A DNA stretch of 64,000 nt from Tetragonia tetragonoides (Eukaryota > Streptophyta > Magnoliopsida > Caryophyllales > Aizoaceae): contig CM076141.1 of the NCBI GenBank assembly GCA_038025085.1, positions 11,100,001 to 11,164,000 of the forward strand. Direction: 5' to 3'. The position numbers were made by a program, and so were the translations under genes. The notes under the pieces were generated by a model. It was not told the origin of the DNA. It saw nothing but the letters and a program-made list of their open reading frames with translations, and searched no databases. Of the stretch, positions 1 to 10,200 are shown in pieces (position 1 is the stretch's first letter; the number at the start of each line of letters is the position of its first letter).

Positions 1-1246
1 ATTATCATTAGCAGCTCGGAATGCATGGAAAGTTTTTCAGTTAGATGTAAAATCAGCATTTCTTTATGGAGAATTAGAAGAAGAAGTGTACGTTGATCAA
101 CCCCCTGGATTCATCAGAAAAGGAGATGAAGATAAAGTTTATAAGCTTCAGAAAGCCTTATATGGATTAAAGCAAGTTCCTAGAACCTGGTATGGTCGCA
201 TAGACTCTTACTTTGCAGAGCTTGGGTTCAAGAAATGTCCATATGAGCATACTCTTTACATAAAGAAGAGAGAGGAAGGAGGAATCATGATAGTGTGTCT
301 TTATGTAGATGATGTGATTTATACAGGAAATAACCCAAAGATGCTTGAGGAGTTTAAAATAACCAAAAATGAAGAAAGAATTTGACATGACTGACATTGG
401 AATGATGAATTATTATTTTGGTATTGAAGTTCTGATGATGGAATTTTCATATCACAAAAGAAATATGTCAAGGAAGTGTTGAAGAGATTCAAGATGGATA
501 AAAGTAAGCTAATAAGCTCACCAATTGAAGTTGGGGTGAAGCTGACTAGGAATGATGGAAGTGAGAAAACAGATAGCACTTATTATAAGAAGATTGTAGG
601 AAGTCTGATGTATTTGACTACAACGAGACCTGATATTATGTTTGCCGTTAGTATGATAAGTAGATATATGGATAATCCAACAACGAGGCATTTGCAAGCA
701 GCAAAGAGAATATTGCGTTACTTGAATGACACTTCAGAGTTAGGAATATTGTATGGAAGACAAAAATCCTCACTTGTTGGATTCACAGATAGTGACTATG
801 CAGGAGATATGGATGATCGGAAAAGTACATCAGGATATGTATTTTTCTTGGGCAATGGTGTAATATCATGGTCATCTAAGAAACAACCTATTGTGACACT
901 TTCATCAACAGAAGCAGAATATGTAGCAGCAACAGCTTGTGCATGTCAAGCTATTTGGCTTAGAAATCTACTTGAGGAAATGAATTTCCCACAAGGCTCT
1001 TCAACTAAGATCTATTGTGACAACAAGTCGACAATCGCACTTTCGAAGAACCCAGTTCAACATGGGCGGAGTAAGCATATTAATGTTAAATACCATTTTC
1101 TTCGAGATTTGGTAAAAAAGAAGATAATAGAGATTGACTACTGCAATACTACGAAATAAGTCGCCGACATTTTCACTAAGCCTATAGAGAAAGAACTATT
1201 CTTAGAGTTTAGAGATTGTCTGGGTTTATATAATTTTGAAGCGTAG
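1..1246 (+). pseudogene. Ty1/copia pol 3' part: reverse transcriptase and RNase H, broken
   Basis: The element enters from the left edge. Frame 2 opens with RT core sequence (AFLYGELEEEVYVDQPPGF), then LYGLKQVPRTWY and the catalytic box CLYVDDVIYTG near 300-330. Copia RNase H follows, with DSDYAGDMDDRKSTSGYV near 790-845 and STEAEYVAA near 905-935. The frame is broken: coding sense moves to frame 3 at about 369 and back to frame 2 at about 432, consistent with two compensating 1-nt indels. A TAA at 1157-1159 sits where copia pol usually has a Gln before the conserved VADIFTKP, which is still readable up to the true stop at 1244-1246. The element is therefore dead. Gag, protease and integrase would lie left of the window. 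Confidence 0.93.
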
Positions 1247-1250
1247 GTTT

Positions 1251-1530
1251 AAGGGAGTGTGTTAAAAATAAACCTGCTTAAAATTACTCATGTAATTAGA
1301 GGTTGGAAAACTTAAGATTAAAATAAAATATAGATTTTGTGGTTCAGTGGTTATATGCCATTGATAAAATTAGAGGTTAGTTAAGAATATCTTTTATATA
1401 TAGAGGTAACTTTGGATTGTGCAAAAAGATATAGAAAAATGTTATAATAGAATAAGACTGCACAACAGTAATATTTTAATAATAATATTTGTTAAACACA
1501 ATCTCTTTATATTTTCTATCAGTATCAACA
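1251..1530 (+). mobile_element. Polypurine tract and 3' LTR of the copia element
   Basis: A purine run AAGGGAG (1251-1257) directly follows the pol stop and serves as the polypurine tract. The LTR then runs from TGTTAAAA at about 1260 to ATCAACA ending at 1530, so the ends are short inverted repeats of the TGTT..AACA type usual for copia. A TATA-like TTTTATATATAG lies near 1390-1401. The 5' LTR and left target-site duplication are outside the window, so the outer boundary is inferred from end structure only. Confidence 0.75.
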
Positions 1531-1816
1531 TTTTTCTAAGTAATTGAGTTGAGATGGAAATATGGTAATACGCAGAGCTTTTATAATTGATTAATTAAGT
1601 AATGCTTCCTCATGTTGAGCAACGAAATGGCCTTGGGCATCCAACTATCTTTCGTCGCTTAACTTTGGCGATAAAACAAGTTTATTCGCCCCTACTTGCG
1701 GGCCGTATTGAAAACGGTGTTTATATGATGGTCACCACCTTTTTCGTAAGGATTGTAATAATCTGATGATCACAGTCATATTAAGGAGGGCGGCGAGTAA
1801 TATTTTGTTGTCTATA
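1531..1816. other. No recognisable gene
   Basis: Flank between the copia LTR and the next TIR element. It includes a less AT-rich patch (about 1600-1800) without a convincing ORF or RNA signature. Confidence 0.4.
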
Positions 1817-2062
1817 GGTATATTTGTTAGAGCTGAACTTACCAGAACTGAACTGAACTGAATTCAACATCACTAAACTGGATACTACTGAATTGAACTG
1901 GACACAACTGAATTGAACACAATTTGATATGTGAGACAAAAAATATGTTTCTGAACTCAGCACCACTAAACTGAACTCGACATCATTTAACTGAATTTGA
2001 AATCACTGAATTGACACATGGACTGAACTGAACTGACCGAATAAGCTCTATCAAACGCACCT
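1817..2062. mobile_element. Small TIR element (MITE) rich in ACTGAA repeats
   Basis: The left end GGTATATTTGTTAGAGCTGA matches the reverse complement of the right end, GGTGCGTTTGATAGAGCTTA, with a few mismatches. TA lies on both sides and could be the target duplication. The interior is built of imperfect AACTGAACTGAA-type units, much like the ends of the element at 4972-6137, so both may belong to one family. There is no coding capacity. Confidence 0.6.
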
Positions 2063-2206
2063 ATGTTATGTTTGCTCATTGCACTTGTTTTTGGTGCGGA
2101 AGAGAGGCTTCATTGTACTTGAGGCATCTAATTTAATTTATTGACATTAATAATTTTCTATTTTTATAGACACGTAAATGAAAAAAGTGTTAGACACATA
2201 CACTTA

Positions 2207-2501
2207 GGGCTCGTTTACTTGGTTGCAATCAAATTTAATGCATTGCAATTATTTTATAAAGTAAATGTAGGATGAAAAGTAAAGGAGTGGAAGGAGAGGG
2301 ATAGGAAAAGTGGGGTTGATTGTATTATCCATTGTAATCACAATTGCTTAATTTTTCCCATGTAATGATTATTATTTTGGATGGTGTAATCAATCTTACT
2401 TTTTTCATCTCCTTCCTCCCTTTTTTCCTTTTGCACTTCCCATTTACCCTATAAAATAATTGCATTGCATTGCATTTATTGATTGCAAACAAGTAAACAC
2501 C
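2207..2501. mobile_element. MITE with about 60-bp terminal inverted repeats
   Basis: The left arm (CTCGTTTACTTGGTTGCAAT) and the reverse complement of the right arm (GTGTTTACTTGTTTGCAATC) stay similar through ATGCAATTATTTTATA-type sequence for roughly 60 bp. The element is about 295 bp with no ORF. TTA lies immediately left, which fits a PIF/Harbinger-like target, but a matching right copy is not clear. Confidence 0.72.
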
Positions 2502-2975
2502 ATTTTAAAATGTTATCATTATTTTGTCCGCTACATATTTGATTCCCTTCACAAAATTTTAAAAAAAAAATAAAAATAAAAATAAAAAATAAAAATAAAA
2601 AAGCTTTGATGCACACACACGAGTGAGATAGAGTATTAGCATATGTTTGGCAATTTCAGCTATCTTTATTAAATCAAAGTTATTACAGGTTTCATCTACT
2701 ATTTTGACTCTGTTATTAAATTTCCATGTAAGCTTTCAGCTTCACTCAGCTAACAAAAAAAGTTGTTTTTTACTATTTCATAGCAACTTTAATTTGGCTA
2801 TTTTCTACGAACTTCTTACCTTTTTTTGACATTTCCGCTAGCAAAACAATTAATTGTGCATGCCACGCAATTATTATGAATAGTCGCATCGATTAAGATG
2901 ATCGAGTATGTGGTTCCTATATCATACACATGATTTACTTTACTTCCAGTATTCCATACTATCTTCCCACTGCCA
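2502..2975. other. AT-rich upstream flank of the broken knottin gene
   Basis: Contains an A-rich low-complexity run (about 2560-2600) and no recognisable ORF. The last part is the presumptive promoter of the knottin-like gene. Confidence 0.4.
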
Positions 2976-2984
2976 CATAAAAAG
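2976..2984 (+). promoter_or_regulatory. TATA-like box of the broken knottin gene
   Basis: CATAAAAAGGGAACTTGCC lies about 32-40 nt before the ATG. The intact paralogue has CTATAAAAGGGGACTTGCGG about 80 nt before its ATG, so the core promoter is recognisably shared. Confidence 0.5.
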
Positions 2985-3015
2985 GGAACTTGCCTTCTCC
3001 TCTTATCATCCACAA

Positions 3016-3382
3016 ATGAAAATGGAGAGGAATTCAAAGTTGATGAAGTTGGTAACAATAATGGTATTCTTGGTTGCCTTTGTGATGGTGACCACCAAAC
3101 CACAACCCGCCATTGCTACCCGGTAAGTCATTCCGCTTTCAAACATATTGATGCTTGGTGTTAAAGGTGGAAGGCGAAACCGATCTCGATACTCTCAATG
3201 GTCCTTGGTGTGCATTTCAAGGAGAAAAATGTGGTTTTGCTAAGCAAACATGTTGTGAAGGATATTGTACCGGGACATTTTCGGGTACGTGCACATGTGT
3301 TTCCAAAGGCGTTACTTGTGGTGTATCTCACGGATGTTGCAACGGCATCATATGCGACGGGACCTTTTCTGGTACATGCTAA
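3016..3382 (+). pseudogene. Double-knottin secreted peptide, broken by a stop and a frameshift
   Basis: An ATG at 3016 opens a signal peptide (hydrophobic run VTIMVFLVAFVMV, then KPQPAIA) nearly identical in layout to the intact gene at 58796. The frame meets TAA at 3124-3126, where the paralogue continues with Gln-Ala. The homologous propeptide (SNILMLGV) can be read just past the stop, but the mature region lies in a different frame, ending at TAA 3380-3382. That region keeps all 12 cysteines as two modules: C-x6-C-x6-CC-x3-C-x7-C, one residue, then C-x6-C-x5-CC-x4-C-x7-C. A GTAAGT at the break resembles a donor site, but no downstream AG restores frame and the intron would be far too short. 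I infer a recent pseudogene of a defence-type cysteine-rich peptide. Confidence 0.8.
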
Positions 3383-3953
3383 TAAAAAGGTTAATTATGA
3401 TTAAAAAATTATAGATTGTGCTATGTATTGATCGACAACTTATCCCTACCTATTAACGTTGTTTCGATGTTGCGTGATGAATATACTATTACTATTGTAT
3501 GCATCGCTTCGTCCTAAATAAATGAAGTTGTTATTATTCTTAGGGAAATTAGTTGTCAATAATTCGAAGTTTGGGTTGTCCGTCGAAAATAATTTCAAAT
3601 TTGCCTTTAATTTAGAATAATCCGAAGTTTTAACTCGTCCACCCAAAACACTTTAAATAAAGACGGCGTTAAACATCGTTAACGGCGATTCACAATTCTT
3701 ATTTTGCAAGCATTAATAAGCGGAAGAGCGGGTCTAATTAGCTTCAAAGAAGCTACCCCATAAATTTTGCATCAAAAGCTTAAAACCCAGAATAAAAAAA
3801 TTTAAATAAAAATAAATAAAATAAATAAAATAAATAAATAAAAAACCCTTACCATCCCCCTCCATAACTTGAGCTAAATTTCACCATTGGAGAGGAAGTG
3901 TCGCCATCATTGAAGAACTGCACTAGTAAAAGACGAAGCTTGCTTGAAGGCAG
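3383..3953. other. 3' flank of the broken knottin gene, no gene seen
   Basis: AT-rich. Contains an AAATAAAT-type low-complexity stretch near 3795-3843 and a sequence near 3470-3530 resembling a degraded Stowaway-type MITE end. No ORF is supported. Confidence 0.35.
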
Positions 3954-4143
3954 TTAGGGCATGTTTTTTAGACTGGAAACTGGATACTGGAAATTGGAAC
4001 AAACTGGAGAAAATTGGAAAAAACTGAAACTTTTAACTGCAAACTGGAACTTACTGGAAAAAACTGGAACTTACTGGAACTTTTGCATTTATGAATTTTT
4101 TTTATCATTTGGGATATTGTTTTACGATAATGATAATAATAAT

Positions 4144-4178
<35 letters not shown>
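4144..4178. repeat. (AAC)n microsatellite
   Basis: About eleven perfect AAC units inside the Harbinger-like element, flanked by AAT units. Confidence 0.95.
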
Positions 4179-4179
<1 letters not shown>

Positions 4180-4336
4180 AATAATAATCAAAATAATAAT
4201 AATAATAAATAATCAAAATAAATAATACTAATACTACTAATAATAATCATAAAAAAATAATTATAATAATAATATTAATAGAATGAAATTAAACTATTAT
4301 TATTACTATTATTTATTTTTAATTATTTATTTTTAA

Positions 4337-4340
<4 letters not shown>

Positions 4341-4407
<67 letters not shown>

Positions 4408-4426
4408 CATTATTATTATTATTCTC
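4341..4426. repeat. (ATT)n microsatellite
   Basis: Nearly uninterrupted TTA/ATT units with one C interruption, inside the Harbinger-like element. A Stowaway-like end (GGGACGGATGGAGTA) follows at about 4446. Confidence 0.95.
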
Positions 4427-4971
4427 AAATGGGTACATCAATTTGGGACGGATGGAGTAGATAATAAAAAATGAAAATTTTTCAAAAGTGATTTAAAAAT
4501 ATACGCAATTTATATTTATTATTATTATTTTGATAAAGAATACTTAATTACTATATTTATTATGTCAAAATATTAAATTGGGAATAACTGAAACAAGCTG
4601 GAGAAAATTGGAAGAAACTGGAACAAACTGGAGAAAATTGGAATAAACTGGAGAAAACTAGAACAAACTAGAATTTTTAACTGAAAACTGGAAAAAACTG
4701 GAGAAAACTGGAAAAAACTGAAATCCAGTCTAGAAAAACATGCCCTTAGGCCATCCAAAAATCGAACCTTTTTATAGTAGATGAGGTTCCTGAAATCACC
4801 AATCTTTCTCACCAATTTATAGTCTTTTCTTTTCTCATAACAGTAACTATAAATCGAACCTACACCATGATTATGTTTCGGATTTCCAAACGGTCTTCAA
4901 TAGAAAAAGTTATTTATGGGACCCATGATTATTTGTTATTATCAATTTCTCACTGCTCAGTGCTCACTCAA

Positions 4972-6137
4972 GCTCCGTTTGATTCAACTGAATTTCAACT
5001 GAACTAAATTTAATTGAATTATTAGGAAAATTTCCACTTTGATACCCTGAGGTATTGCATAATCATTGTTTAGTGACCTCAATTTTTTATATTCTCACTT
5101 TGATGATCTGTGGTATTAGAAATAGTTTCATTTAGATGATTTATATTAACTCTGTTAAAAAATTCTGTTTGTTTAACCCTTTTACCCTTTATTCTCTCTC
5201 CTCCCTCCCACCCTTTCACCCACCCACCAGCCACCCTCACCACCATAGCCAGCCAACCTCCTGTCTCTTCCCTCCCTCTCTTTCCTCCCCCACTTACCAA
5301 CCCACCACCGGTCCACCATCACCCATGAAACCCGCACCACCATCATTTACCAAACCCACTCCAAATACATACGGAATCCCCAATGAAATTGTGAAAGTTA
5401 CGAGTAGAAACAAGCAGTAACTTGCAATAATAAGTGAGATGGCAATTGAAAAGAGAACAAAAACACCCAATACCCAACCTGCTCTCATGAAAGTATAAGG
5501 GAGAACCAATTTGTGGTCAACCCGAAATTTCAGTTTAGATTAAGAATTTGAGATAATTAAGCAGGAATATTGCTGGATAGGAAGGGTGAGAAGGCAAAGT
5601 CTTGAGAAGGCAGACATTTTGAAGAGAATGAGTGATTGATTTGCAAGTGTGTTAGTGAGTATTTGGGGTGGGTTTTGTGATTGGAGGTGGTGTGGGTTTG
5701 GTGGGTGGTGGTGATGGGTTGGTAGGTGGGGGAGAAGAGAGGTGGAGAGAAGAGAGAGGTGGTTGGCGATGGTAGTGATGGTGGCTGGTGGGTGAGTGTA
5801 ACGTGGAAGGGCAAAGGGAAGGAGAGAGAATAAAAGGGGTAAAGGACAAACTCACGGAAAATTTTAGCGGAGTTAACGAAAAACACCAAAGTGAAACTAT
5901 TTTTAATACCTCAGGTCACCAAAGTGAAAATAGTAAAAATTGAAGTCACTAAATAATGATTATGCAATATCTCATGGCACTAAAGTGAAAATTTTCCTAT
6001 TTATTATAATTATTATAATTATGATAATTATTATAATAATAATAATAATCTGAACTGAACTAACACTGAATTGGACTGCACTGAACTGAATTCAACTGAA
6101 CTTAATTTAAGTGAAATTAAGTGGAATCAAACAGAGC
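4972..6137. mobile_element. Outer TIR element, host of a nested long-TIR element
   Basis: The left end GCTCCGTTTGATTCAACTGA and the reverse complement of the right end, GCTCTGTTTGATTCCACTTA, are matching TIRs. The subterminal regions consist of CTGAACTGAA-like units. Almost all of the interior is a second element (5025-5997). No clear target duplication was found for the outer element. Confidence 0.68.
5025..5997. mobile_element. Nested foldback/MULE-like element with very long inverted repeats
   Basis: Both ends start GGAAAATTT.CACTTTG and stay complementary through the CCTGAGGTATT..GCATAATCATT region and then through the C-rich/G-rich arms (CACCCACCCACC left, GGTGGGTGGTGG-type right). Each arm is roughly 350 bp. 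The 9-bp flanks GAATTATTA and TATTTATTA agree at seven of nine positions, compatible with a decayed MULE-type target duplication. The ORFs in the arms are simple Pro/Ser/Thr-rich translations of low-complexity DNA and are not annotated as genes. Confidence 0.7.
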
Positions 6138-7275
6138 CTCGGTCACTCCCTCACTTATCTAAACCGGTTTTCCGGTTTTTGGTTTGCACGGGCCCGCATG
6201 GCACCACACGGTGTGGGATAAAGAATTACCCATCAATCGACTGAGACGCTCCAGAGAATAGCCACAAATTGCACTCAAGCCACCCACAATGTTAGGAAGG
6301 GAGGTACCCTGACTCCCTGAGTAAGATCTAATTACAGCATTTGCAGTTGGGTCATTGATACATTCACAGATGCAAGTAACAAAACATATATACCGAGATA
6401 AAGAAACTACAATATTAGTTACTTTGAAGATTGCTACAAAGCTTTTAGTTGAAACCCTCACACTGATCTTCCCTATAACTGGCTATAAGCACCAAAGAAT
6501 GAAGAGTTGGGTAACTGTACACAACGAATTAATGCTGAAGAAGTTTTTTTTACCATGTATCTGTTGTTCACGATGCTATTTGCCTTCTCTTGTATCGAGC
6601 TAGAACTTCTTACGATGTTATGCATTCTGATTCGGAGACTGGTACTTCGACGAATCGTGCTTCAGACCATACTGCAACACGATATGAAATTGCATCTTAG
6701 ACAATGCCCGGATAGTTCAAATACATGGATATCATTATTGCAATAACAGATCATATAAAGGAAAGTTGAAGGAATTGAGGGCCAACAGATAGGGTTTCAC
6801 AAACTGGAAGCAGTAACATCTATACCACGCGCAGTTGAGATGTTCAGTTGAAAGGAAACAAAACACCATAGAGAAGCAAAATAAATACAAAGCAGGGAAA
6901 AGGTTCCAGAGTTCAGAAAGCCATGTAAGACATCTTATAGAAAATTTAAAGTTCTATGCTACAGGACAAAATGCCAGATTTCTGGAACATCGTTTTAATT
7001 AAAACTTATGCTAGGGAGAGAGGTACCCAGAGATATGATCTAATTACAGCGACGTGACTCATCTTCTAGAAAATGTAAAGTTCTATGCTACAATTGAGGA
7101 CAAACTGGCAGATTCTGGAACATCAGTTTAGTTAAATTTATGCTAGGGAGAGAGGTACCCTGAGATATGATCTAATTACAGCAAGGTGACTTAAGGAACA
7201 AAATGACAGAGTATTTAGAGGAGAGATATTCATTAAACTGGATAAAACATTAAGATCAATCTCTGTAACATGTAC
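6138..7275 (-). other. Region downstream of the last recognised tetraspanin exon
   Basis: Probably holds the final tetraspanin intron, a short last exon and the 3' UTR, none of which I can place with confidence. A motif with GGTACC followed by GATCTAATTACAG occurs three times (about 6302, 7022 and 7152). Confidence 0.4.
6931..7185. repeat. Direct tandem duplication, unit about 125 bp
   Basis: The stretch from CATCTTATAGAAAATTTAAA through GGTACC..GATCTAATTACAGC (6931-7052) is repeated with small changes from 7060 to 7182, just beyond the last recognised tetraspanin exon. Confidence 0.75.
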
Positions 7276-10200
7276 CTTCTGTCTTATCTGAGTCGTCCAG
7301 ATGTCAGAGAGAGTTCCCCTGCCTTCACCCTTCATCAACCCAGATGATTGATTTGACTGTGAGTTGAGCAATGGTTCCCTAATTCTATCCCCAGAAGCAG
7401 CATAGCTATTCTCAATATCATAATCTTCTCTTTGAGTGGAAACCATGGCTCGCAGAACCAATGATAGCAGAAGGGACAATGCCTAAACAACATAATGAAT
7501 TACAAAAGAAGTCAAAGAACTGAAACCTTTAACGTGATCATCTTGCAGTCGCTTCCTTGCTCTCTTTCACTTTCACATTAAAAATTTCCGTATTTCTAGA
7601 CTAGCCAAATCTTATATTCAAATATGTTGTGAAATTGATCAAAGTGACAGGGCATGTTACCGTTGCAAATTCAGCATGTTACCGTTGCAAATTCATCCCA
7701 TTATGACCAAATATCCTCTTGATAGAAAATTCTCTGAAGGTACACAGAACTTTTTCTAAATACTGCGCATTCGGTGGCTGAAAGAGCCTAGTCTTCTACC
7801 ACTTTTTTCTGCCATGGCAAGATGTACTGCTGCTAATATTAAATGTTGAAAGCTATAATTGCTGCAATATTTGTTGCTACAGATGTTTAACATTTTTTTT
7901 AACAGCAACAAGACTCTGTTTACGCTTTTGACTGTATCCCATAAATCAGAAGGTTGGTGAGTGTAAGGATAACCTAATTCTCTCATACCCCCAGCGAACT
8001 ACAAAATATACTGATTCGCAGTTTTCCGGCGTACTTACCGTACTAGGACTCTTGAAGTGGCGAACTAGTAGTAGGCTAAAAGGAGTGGCCAGAAACCACA
8101 GACTGAACTTATTTACATCCATGGTATCAGCCAAGGAACATCTTTTAGTTTTTTTTTTTTTTCTTCCAATTTGTACTATTTTTTCCCTGTTTATTTAACA
8201 GGAAAAGTCTCCAAAAACAACAACAACATCAACCCAGATAAGATCCAGCAGAGAGAGGGACCTGGGGAGGTCTAGACGTACGCAGCCTAACCCCTAACTA
8301 CTCGACTGTTTCTGAAACAAGCGAAATGGTCATATGTCATACTCCAATGAACAGAGTCCCCCATGAGGAGCGAACTGCGAACTCATACTACGTTCGCAAA
8401 CTGGGCGTACTGCGAAGTAGGTAACATAAATAAGTATCAAACCAGTACCTCGAGGTTTGAGGAATTTTCAAACCGTACCCTGAACTTTCTAACCACCAGT
8501 TTCTGGAAGGGTTGGGGGGAGAGAATGAGAGATGATATATCTGAAAACTGTCAAACATAGTGGACTTGCTAGCTGAAAGTACCCCTAAGCCAAATATTCT
8601 GTCATAAGGAAACTCTACGTAATATTGTTGCTGCATTTGATTCCTTGTTGGGAGGGAAGCATTTGTGTCCCTCTGCTTGCCTCTTCTTTCATGAAAAGAA
8701 TACATGATAGATGCAAGCTAATAAAGCATAGACGTAAATTGTCTTAAATTATGAGACGATGCACTGGCTATTGTGACATCCCAACCCCACTCAACCCCCA
8801 CCCACTAAACTGAATCCGTACTCAGCTGGATCTTATTCTTAACATGACACCAGTACTGAGTCCTCTCTTAGCTTTACCTCATAGCTGTTCTTTGAACAAC
8901 TTGACTTGCACTATGTTATTTTACATACATACCTTATTTCAATATTTCAGAGATTAAACTAGCATGTAATTGCCTTGCACACTGTTATTTTGTAGTACTT
9001 CTACATGTCATACTTTAAATTCAAATTGCCGGGAACCCTCTTATTAAAGTAGGTATTTGTAAGAAATCCTCTTCTTTTTTCTTTTTTTTTTTACTCCTTA
9101 AAGAGAAAGCCCATTTTGAGGGATGTCTGCCCTCGCCATGCACCCTCTCAGCCCTTTTCAAGAAAAGATATGAGTGACAAAATACCTTCATGTGTGAGGC
9201 AGGCACATGAGGCATTAAACGGGCATTTAAAACCCTACTATTCCTTCAGATGTCATGAAAGATTATTGGCCTCTTCAAACATTCAAGGAGTACATGGAGA
9301 AGCAGAGTATAGAATCAAAAGTACCTGGGTGATGAGCAGAGTAATGCCCACCCACTTGCATATATCAGCATTCTCTTCAACAAAAGATCTAAGCATTTCA
9401 ATGTCGCCAGTTGGATCAATTGGAATATCCTGTAGGTTATAGAAAAACAAACGATATAAAAAAACAGACATCCCATATATGCATCATTGTAGTGCCACTG
9501 TTTATTTGGTTGAACTAACCTTTTCCCAGTGTTGATCAATTGAAATAAATGACACTAAAGCCGCTTCCAGTAGAATCAGTACAAGACTGAGAAGTATGTA
9601 CTGACGGTTTCATAAGTTAAAGGAAAAGATTGTATTTGCTTGACAAAAACTTCATTTGAAATGTATGTTTGGAAAAAAAAAAAAAAAAATCATCTTTAAA
9701 GCCGCTTCCAGTAGAATCAGTCGAAGAGTGAGAAGTATGTACTTCTGGTTTCATAAGTAAAAAGGAAAAGATTGTAATTGCTTGACAAAAACCTAATTGA
9801 AATGTTTACACTTGAAAAAAAAATCACCTCTAACTATCAAACCTAATGTCCAAAACTGTATCATATGGTAAAATCTTAGACAACTGTGGGTATGTCAACC
9901 TCAAGACGTCTTCGAGAGTGTCAAACATAGTTAAAGAAAGAGAGTTGGCTCTGAAGTGCTATACACAGCAGAGTGTATCATTTGCCACCAGTAGGAATGC
10001 GATTGTCTATGCTTGTAAAAGGAATAAAGGATACAAAACAGAGGCAACAGCCGTTAATTGCTTCAGCTGCAATATGACCAATGCATGACATAGAGCACAG
10101 TATAACACCAACAGCCATTAAAAAGTACATGAACCTGCCAGAAAACAGAGCCAATTTCCAATTGAAATGTTTTTTTTTTACCCAAATATATGAAACACCA

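Larger units (their letters stand above)
3957..4745. mobile_element. PIF/Harbinger-like non-autonomous element with TTA target duplication
   Basis: The left end GGGCATGTTTTTTAGACTGG and the reverse complement of the right end, GGGCATGTTTTTCTAGACTG, are near-perfect TIRs. TTA occurs directly outside both (3954-3956 and 4746-4748), the 3-bp target typical of PIF/Harbinger. Subterminal regions on both sides are built of AAACTGGA-like units in inverted orientation. The middle holds (AAC)n and (ATT)n microsatellites. No transposase is present. Confidence 0.8.

Noticed and set aside
3121..3175. GTAAGT as a genuine intron donor rescuing the first knottin gene
   Set aside because: No AG downstream places the mature region in frame before the first cysteine, possible introns would be under about 60 nt, and the paralogue has continuous coding sequence at the same place.
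5136..5889. Pro/Ser/His-rich ORFs on both strands
   Set aside because: They lie in the C-rich and G-rich arms of a non-coding inverted-repeat element and mirror each other.
6159..6603. ORFs on both strands as the missing tetraspanin C-terminal exon
   Set aside because: No acceptor in phase with the donor at 7275 leads to a sequence resembling the tetraspanin tail, so the last exon is left unassigned.
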